A DNA stretch of 64,000 nt. Source: Methanoculleus bourgensis MS2 (GTDB taxonomy: Archaea; Halobacteriota; Methanomicrobia; Methanomicrobiales; Methanoculleaceae). The translations under genes were made by a program, and so were the position numbers. Below the pieces are notes generated by a model. That model saw only the letters and a list, made by a program, of their open reading frames with translations. It was not told the origin of the DNA and searched no databases. Positions 59,629 through 64,000 of the stretch are shown here, piece by piece. Where the stretch lies: the NCBI RefSeq assembly GCF_000304355.2, contig NC_018227.2, forward strand, positions 372,001 to 436,000, read 5' to 3'. The number at the start of each line of letters is the position of its first letter. The stretch's first letter is position 1.

Positions 59629-61068
59629 ATGACGGATCAGGTTACGCTCCTGCAGATGAACGACTCGCACGGTTACCTGGAACTGCACCCCGAGCTCTTC
59701 TGGGCCGGAGATCGGGCCGAATACCTGATGGCCGGGGGCTATGCCCGGATAGCCGCACTCCTTGACGCGGTGCGGGATGCGCGGCCGGGGAGGGTGCTCG
59801 CGTTTGACTGCGGCGACACCATCCACGGGACCTACCCTGCTGTGCAGTCAGGGGGGGAGGCGCTCGTCCCGGTCCTCAACGCTCTGGGATTCGATGCCAT
59901 GACCGCCCACTGGGAGTTCGCCTACGGCCCGGAGCAGTTCCGGAAGGTCGCCCGCGGCCTCGACTACCCGGTCCTTGCCGTGAACTGCTACGACGATTCC
60001 AGCGGCGACCTCGTCTTTCCGCCCTACACCGTCTGCGAGACCGATGGGCTCCAGGTGGGCGTCATCGGGATCGCCGCTACAATCGTCGACAAGGTGATGC
60101 CGAAATCCTTCTCTGAGGGGATCCACTTCACCCTGGGGAACGAGGAACTCCCGGGGTATATCGCCCGGCTCCGCGACGAAGAGGGTGTGGACCTGATCGT
60201 GGTGATATCGCACCTCGGCTTTCCCCAGGAGGTGAAACTCGTCCGGGAGGTGGACGGGATCGACGTCCTTCTCTCGGGGCACACCCACAACCGCCTCTTT
60301 GAACCGGCGGTTGTGAACGAGACCATCATCATCCAGTCCGGCTGCCACGGCTCCTTCCTCGGGCGGCTTGACCTTACGGTCGAGAACCGGCGGGTGACGA
60401 AGTTCGACCACGACCTCATCGTCGTCGGTGAGGCTATCCAGCCCCGCCCCGAGATCGAAGAGATGATCGGGAAGGTCATGGACCCGCACCGCGAGCGCCT
60501 CTCCCGGGTCGTCGGCGAGACCCGGACGGGGCTCAACCGCAACACGGTCCTTGAGGCCACGATGGACAACCTCCTGCTCCAGGCGCTCCTCGATCTCACC
60601 GGCGCCGATATGGCGTTCTCCAACGGCTGGCGCTACGGGGCCCCGGTGCCGCCGGGCCCGGTCACGGTAAACGACCTCTGGAACATCATCCCGGTGAATC
60701 CCCAGGTCTCGACGGTCGAGATCACGGGCCGGGAACTGCGGGCGATGATGGAGGAAAACCTGGAGCGGACCTTCGCGCGCGACCCCTACGACCAGATGGG
60801 CGGCTACATGAAGCGGTGTATGGGGGTCAACCTCTACTGCAGGCTCGAGAACGCGCCCGGGCTTCGTATCCAGGAGTTCTTTGCGGGAGGAAAGAGGCTT
60901 GATCCAGACGCCGTCTACCAGGCCGCGTTCGTCACCAGCCAGGGCGTGCCTGCGAACTACGGGGAGAACCGGGAGGTCCTGGATACCAGCGCGATCGAGG
61001 CGCTCGAGCGCTACCTCGCGCTCGGGCCTGTCAGCGCCGACCTCCGCGGGAGCGTGGTGGCGATATGA
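59629..61068 (+). CDS. 5'-nucleotidase/metallophosphatase family enzyme
   Basis: A 479-residue protein with the two domains of UshA-type 5'-nucleotidases. N-terminal metallophosphatase: MNDSHG (near 9-14), FDCGDTIHGT (near 62-71), an HWEF motif in place of N-H-E, SHLG and SGHTHN with metal ligands. C-terminal substrate domain with FSNGWRYGAPVPPGPVT and DLWNIIPVNPQVSTVEITG. No signal peptide, unlike bacterial forms, so it is probably cytoplasmic. The Asn of NHE is replaced (AHWE), so metal binding may be altered. Acts on nucleotides or sulfated sugar phosphates, inferred. Confidence 0.87.
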   Translation: MTDQVTLLQMNDSHGYLELHPELFWAGDRAEYLMAGGYARIAALLDAVRDARPGRVLAFDCGDTIHGTYPAVQSGGEALVPVLNALGFDAMTAHWEFAYGPEQFRKVARGLDYPVLAVNCYDDSSGDLVFPPYTVCETDGLQVGVIGIAATIVDKVMPKSFSEGIHFTLGNEELPGYIARLRDEEGVDLIVVISHLGFPQEVKLVREVDGIDVLLSGHTHNRLFEPAVVNETIIIQSGCHGSFLGRLDLTVENRRVTKFDHDLIVVGEAIQPRPEIEEMIGKVMDPHRERLSRVVGETRTGLNRNTVLEATMDNLLLQALLDLTGADMAFSNGWRYGAPVPPGPVTVNDLWNIIPVNPQVSTVEITGRELRAMMEENLERTFARDPYDQMGGYMKRCMGVNLYCRLENAPGLRIQEFFAGGKRLDPDAVYQAAFVTSQGVPANYGENREVLDTSAIEALERYLALGPVSADLRGSVVAI

Positions 61069-61092
61069 CGCCCGGGCTTACCGTGGCCCCAT

Positions 61093-61250
61093 TGGACCAT
61101 TGCATCTGATATTTCTATGCGATTGTTACGTCACGCAGAAGTGCGCGAAGGGGGCTATACCGCCCGGCAACCGAACTTCGCGTCCTTCGCGCCTTCGCGT
61201 GCGATTGATGATCCGTCCAAACACCTACAAAATAAGGTGAAATGATTCAC
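61093..61250. repeat. MITE-like inverted-repeat element, copy D
   Basis: Left end TTGGACCATTGCATCTGATA, right end ACAAAATAAGGTGAAATGAT then TCACT. The middle holds GTCACGCAGAAGTGCGCGAA and CTTCGCGCCTTCGCGTGCGA, facing CGCG words shared with 24183, 32486 and 42008. At 158 bases it is a compact form of the family. It fills the gap after the 5'-nucleotidase gene. Confidence 0.55.
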
Positions 61251-61284
61251 TCATCTATGCAAGCGAGCGTGACAGGGCGCCCGT

Positions 61285-61545
61285 GACCCTGAACAACGCA
61301 AAAGATCCTCTTCGCCGGTTCCCGGGGCGGGGGCGTATGCCGGCGGCCCGAACACCGCCCGCATGGACCTGCTCGCAGGCTCCGGTGCCCGGTTCGTAGC
61401 CAGCGCAAACACGTAATTCCACACCCGGAACCTGACGGAGGAGGACTTCCCCGGCTACGTGGAGACGGTTCCCTCCGGCGTCGTGGAACCGGTCATCAGG
61501 CCGGCGAAGGGCCGGCGCTGCCTCCGGCCGTTAAAAAAAGGATAT
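61285..61545 (+). pseudogene. DsrE-family protein remnant
   Basis: Pieces VTLNNAKDPL (61276 on), AYAGGPNTARMDLLAGSGAR, FVASANT then a TAA at 61414 and FHTRNLTEEDFPGYVETVPS, GVVEPVIRPAKGRRCLRP follow the layout of DsrE-like sulfur-transfer proteins (TLNNAKN, GVRFVACANTL, VETVPSGVVE). A frameshift before AYAGG and one in-frame stop break the gene. Its 3' end runs into the rps8e convergent end. Confidence 0.55.
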
Positions 61546-61546
61546 C

Positions 61547-61924
61547 TTATGCAAGCAGGACTGCGTTCACAACGCCGTCCTGGCCTGGTCTGCTGACGAT
61601 CCGCGCGCGCCCCATATCTGTCCTGATGACGGCGCCCCTGGTCAGGAGGCCCCGCCTGACGTAGTTCGGGTTGGCGCTGTTTGCCTCGACCGCCTCTATC
61701 TTCGCTTTCCTGGTCTCGCCGGTTGCGGGGTCTGCGACTGTTGCGTAGTCCATCCGGAGTGCCCGGACCTTCTGGTTGCCCCCGTAGGTGCGGATAACCT
61801 TCCTGCGCTCTTCACCAATGTGTGTCTCTGCCGGAGCTCTTCCGATCTCCGACCGCTTCTTGCCCTGGGAGGTGTGGTAGCGTCCGCCCGTCGGCTTCCG
61901 TACTGATCTTCCTTGCCACTGCAT
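61547..61924 (-). CDS. rps8e: 30S ribosomal protein S8e
   Basis: A 125-residue small-subunit protein: MQWQGRSVRKPTGGRYHTSQ opening, KKRSEIGRAPAETHIGEERR basic centre and RRGLLTRGAVIRTDMGRARI end, all archaeal S8e. ATG at 61924. It is a lone gene about 105 bases from hypB (which is on the same strand, upstream). Confidence 0.96.
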   Translation of the reverse strand: MQWQGRSVRKPTGGRYHTSQGKKRSEIGRAPAETHIGEERRKVIRTYGGNQKVRALRMDYATVADPATGETRKAKIEAVEANSANPNYVRRGLLTRGAVIRTDMGRARIVSRPGQDGVVNAVLLA

Positions 61925-62029
61925 GTGACCACCGATATACTTTCTTGAGGACGCGATGCCCGTCGTCGGGTTGCAATCTCTCGTTAAAGTGCTATAACTA
62001 TTCGGGGGGAGGGTATTTAATCGTGCTGA

Positions 62030-62677
62030 TCACGCGAGGATCGCATCCAGCAGTTCCTCGATCCCTTCCCCGGTCTTCATGTTCGTCCGGAAGATCTGCA
62101 TCTCCGGGTTGTAGCGGCGCATATCCCGCTCCATCCGGTCGAGGTTGGCGCCGACGAACGGAGCGAGGTCAACCTTGTTGATGACGCCGATGGTGCTGCC
62201 GCGAAACATCATCGGGTGTTTGTTCACCACGTCGTCCCCTTCGGTGGAACTGATGATGACAATCCTCTTCTCGGCGCCCAGCCTGAAGTCTGTCGGGCAG
62301 ATCATGTTGCCGACGTTCTCGATGAAGAGGATGTCGATATCGTCAAGCGGGAGGTGCTCGATGGCGTGCTCCACGAGATGGGCGTCGAGGTGACACTCCT
62401 TCCCGGTGTTCGCGTTGTAGGCTGGAACCCCGAGGGCGACGATCCGCTGGAAATCGTCGTCGCCGTAGACGTCCCCTGCGATGGCGCCGACGCGGAGCCC
62501 CCGCTCCCGGATCAGGGGTACGAGCCGCTCGATCGTGGCGGTCTTCCCCGACCCGATAGCGCCGAGGAGGTCGAACGCCCGGATACCGTGCTTCTTGAGG
62601 AGTCCCGCGTTGGCGTCTGCGATGCGGTTGTTGACGTCGTAGATGTCCTTCTCCACATGGACGTCGATATGGTGCAT
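62030..62677 (-). CDS. hypB: Hydrogenase nickel-incorporation GTPase HypB
   Basis: A 215-residue GTPase that delivers nickel to NiFe-hydrogenase precursors together with HypA. P-loop GAIGSGKTATIERL near 39-52, metal-binding Cys-His in GKECHLDAHLVEHAIEHL near 93-110, IENVGNMICPTDF (switch II) and the NKVDL guanine-binding motif near 170. It lacks the histidine-rich N-terminus of many bacterial forms, so no nickel store. It is divergent from srp19, 55 bases away. Confidence 0.95.
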   Translation of the reverse strand: MHHIDVHVEKDIYDVNNRIADANAGLLKKHGIRAFDLLGAIGSGKTATIERLVPLIRERGLRVGAIAGDVYGDDDFQRIVALGVPAYNANTGKECHLDAHLVEHAIEHLPLDDIDILFIENVGNMICPTDFRLGAEKRIVIISSTEGDDVVNKHPMMFRGSTIGVINKVDLAPFVGANLDRMERDMRRYNPEMQIFRTNMKTGEGIEELLDAILA

Positions 62678-62732
62678 GGTTAGTACTATTGATCATGATA
62701 TGTTTATAGGTTAACACCCAAACACTACGGCA

Positions 62733-63005
62733 ATGAGCGCGGAGCGCATCCTGTACCCCTGTTATTTCGATGCCACCCTGCAGCGGCGGGAGGGACGCCG
62801 TGTCCCGAAGGAACTCGGCGTGAAGTCCCCCGACCTCCCTGCTATCGAGGCAGTACTTCGGAAGATGAAGGTCCCATACCGCCTGGAGGGGCACCACCAT
62901 CCCGCCCGGTGGGCGGAGCGTGAAGGCCGGATCGTGGCTGAATGGGAAGGGAGCAAGGAGGACCTGATCCGGCGGGTCGCAAAACGCCTCGGGGACCGGA
63001 AGTGA
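62733..63005 (+). CDS. srp19: Signal recognition particle 19 kDa protein SRP19
   Basis: A 90-residue RNA-binding protein of the archaeal SRP, which clamps the 7S RNA tips for SRP54 loading. LYPCYFDATLQRREGRRVPK opens the fold, and LEGHHHPARWAEREGRIVAE matches the RNA-contacting loop. It shares the stop/start overlap GTGA with the PHP gene (GTG 63002), so the two are coupled. Confidence 0.94.
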   Translation: MSAERILYPCYFDATLQRREGRRVPKELGVKSPDLPAIEAVLRKMKVPYRLEGHHHPARWAEREGRIVAEWEGSKEDLIRRVAKRLGDRK

Positions 63006-63655
63006 CCGGGATGTACGACCTGCACACCCATACCATCCTCTCAGACGGTGAACTGCTCCCGACGGAGCTTGTCCGACGCGCGGCCGTGCTCGGCTACGAC
63101 ACCATTGCCATCACCGATCATGCGGATGCATCAAACCTCGCGCACCTGGTGGAAGCGGTGGGCGAGGTCCGGGATTCGGCGCAGTGTTACGACGTGGACC
63201 TGCTTGTTGGGGTGGAACTCACCCATGTCCCGCCGTCCCTGATCCCGGGGCTTGCGCGCGACGCAAAACGGCGTGGTGCTGATATCGTCGTGGTCCACGG
63301 TGAGACGGTGATGGAACCGGTCGCTCCCGGGACCAACCGCGCCGCCTGCACATGCGATTATGTGGATGTGCTCGGCCACCCCGGGCTCCTCTCGATTGAG
63401 GATGCGCTTGAAGCAGCGAAGCGCGGGATAGCGCTTGAGATAACGTCCCGTGCGGGGCATAACCGGACGAACGGCCACGTTGTGCAGGTGGCGCGGGAGG
63501 CCGGCTGCCGGCTCGTTGTCGATTCGGATACACATGCGCCGTCTGATCTGATGTCAAAGGATGCACGGTGGGCGGTTGCGCTCGGCGCCGGGCTGACGGA
63601 GGCGGAATCGCGGGAGGTTCTCTCTCAGGATATAAAGCGGCTTCTCCATCTGTGA
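63002..63655 (+). CDS. PHP-domain phosphoesterase (histidinol-phosphatase family)
   Basis: A 217-residue metal-dependent phosphoesterase. The PHP motifs are complete: DLHTHTILSDGE, ITDHAD, GVELTH, VVHGE, LGHPGLL and DSDTHAPSD supply the metal ligands. Start at GTG 63002, or ATG 63011 without the first three residues. It is coupled to srp19, a pairing common by position only. Family members include histidinol phosphatase and DNA-repair phosphodiesterases; the substrate is not certain here. Confidence 0.85.
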   Translation: MTGMYDLHTHTILSDGELLPTELVRRAAVLGYDTIAITDHADASNLAHLVEAVGEVRDSAQCYDVDLLVGVELTHVPPSLIPGLARDAKRRGADIVVVHGETVMEPVAPGTNRAACTCDYVDVLGHPGLLSIEDALEAAKRGIALEITSRAGHNRTNGHVVQVAREAGCRLVVDSDTHAPSDLMSKDARWAVALGAGLTEAESREVLSQDIKRLLHL

Positions 63656-63758
63656 GATGGAGTATTTATAATTTAGCAAAACATTTTTATACTCATAGCG
63701 TCAATATATATACGTTACTAAATATATCTAGCTAAGAGTATACCTTCGAGGTTGCAGT

Positions 63759-63983
63759 TTGCGGTTAGTCGGTCGTTCTGTAAGTATCTGCAGTAATCGC
63801 TTGTTAATCTTGCGATGTGATGCTGCCCAGTTGCCCCGCCTCTATGGTGAGGTTGTAGATCGCCGGTTAAAACCCGTAGGGAAGGTAGTTGACATCTTTG
63901 GGAATATATCATCTCCCTATGCCGTAGTCCTCTGCTACAAAGGCTGCCCCGTGCAGGTTGGCGAAAAAATCTTTGCAAAATAG
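63759..63983 (+). CDS. gar1: H/ACA ribonucleoprotein subunit Gar1-like
   Basis: A 74-residue beta-barrel protein: LYGEVVDRRLKPVGKVVDIF and GNISSPYAVVLC match the Gar1/Naf1 core (strands and the V-G-K-V-x-D-I-F-G turn). Gar1 binds the pseudouridine synthase of H/ACA guide particles. The start is TTG 63759 with GAGGT six bases before; no ATG or GTG is available in frame after the stop at 63729. An AT-rich promoter with TATATATACG at 63706 precedes it. Confidence 0.85.
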   Translation: MRLVGRSVSICSNRLLILRCDAAQLPRLYGEVVDRRLKPVGKVVDIFGNISSPYAVVLCYKGCPVQVGEKIFAK

Positions 63984-63994
63984 GTGAATAATCG

Positions 63995-64000
63995 ATGGCT
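63995..64000 (+). CDS. Probable start of the next gene, perhaps transcription factor B
   Basis: ATGGCT at the right edge, with AGGTGAAT about eight bases before it. In many euryarchaea the gene after gar1 encodes transcription factor B, so that is the likely product, but only two codons are visible. Confidence 0.3.

Overview
The window is a stretch of a methanogenic euryarchaeal chromosome with high GC content. The information-processing genes are archaeal: DNA polymerase D large subunit, aIF5B, ribosomal proteins S6e and S8e, SRP19, Gar1, TrmB-type and bat-type regulators, and TATA boxes with GGTGAT-type ribosome sites. The divergent msvR/F420H2-oxidase pair and the DUF5612 and DUF5518 families point to a methanogen. 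The overall look fits Methanomicrobiales, plausibly Methanoculleus; that placement rests on recognising protein families, not on a search.

Layout. 0-5 kb: the end of a ClC channel gene and a four-gene operon for an iron/cobalamin-type ABC importer, with an EF-hand module on the binding protein. 5-7 kb: an HTH/ImmA-IrrE metallopeptidase followed by a DUF4411 PIN-like protein. 7-12.5 kb: a peroxiredoxin, an iron-sulfur protein, then a zone of decayed genes (ATPase tail, two Fic-protein tails, a broken tRNA-Thr) with a RelE/ParE pair, a 45-residue lysine-rich protein and a leucine-rich-repeat surface protein, ending at tRNA-Leu. 12.5-24.5 kb: an esterase, polC with a 165-residue mini-intein, four HEAT-repeat proteins, a DJ-1/PfpI protein, a calcium-type P-ATPase and an ArsB/NhaD permease. 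24.6-32.4 kb: an orphan DNA methyltransferase, msvR/fpaA, a flippase-like membrane protein, a DUF5612-Sua5-nucleotidyltransferase run and a Cas4-like protein with a changed active site. 32.7-35 kb: DUF3467, tRNA-Thr, and a lower-GC three-gene unit with a HicA-like protein. 35-42 kb: small membrane and lipoproteins, a dGTPase-type HD protein and a lipase with an apparent AUU start. 42-46.4 kb: a 390-bp direct repeat has produced a chimeric ABC-permease/export-protein gene downstream of an ABC ATPase. 46.5-55.5 kb: an iron-sulfur protein, an MscS-like channel protein, an RND exporter unit with a divergent bat-type regulator, a TrmB regulator, a serpin lipoprotein, two broken redox genes and tRNA-His. 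55.8-64 kb: aIF5B, S6e, two conserved archaeal proteins, a 5'-nucleotidase, a DsrE remnant, S8e, HypB, SRP19, a PHP-domain protein and Gar1.

How the genes fit together. Housekeeping blocks (replication, translation, protein targeting, tRNA modification, hydrogenase maturation, oxygen defence) alternate with accessory zones that carry toxin-antitoxin-like pairs, pseudogenes and a family of short MITE-like repeats with terminal inverted repeats (near 5.1, 35.0, 58.4 and 61.2 kb). The strongest leads are the HicA-like three-gene unit beside tRNA-Thr, the duplicated segment that rewrote an ABC permease gene, the Cas4-like protein lacking its acid/lysine pair, and the inverted-repeat element family. 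No CRISPR array, rRNA operon or intact insertion sequence was seen.
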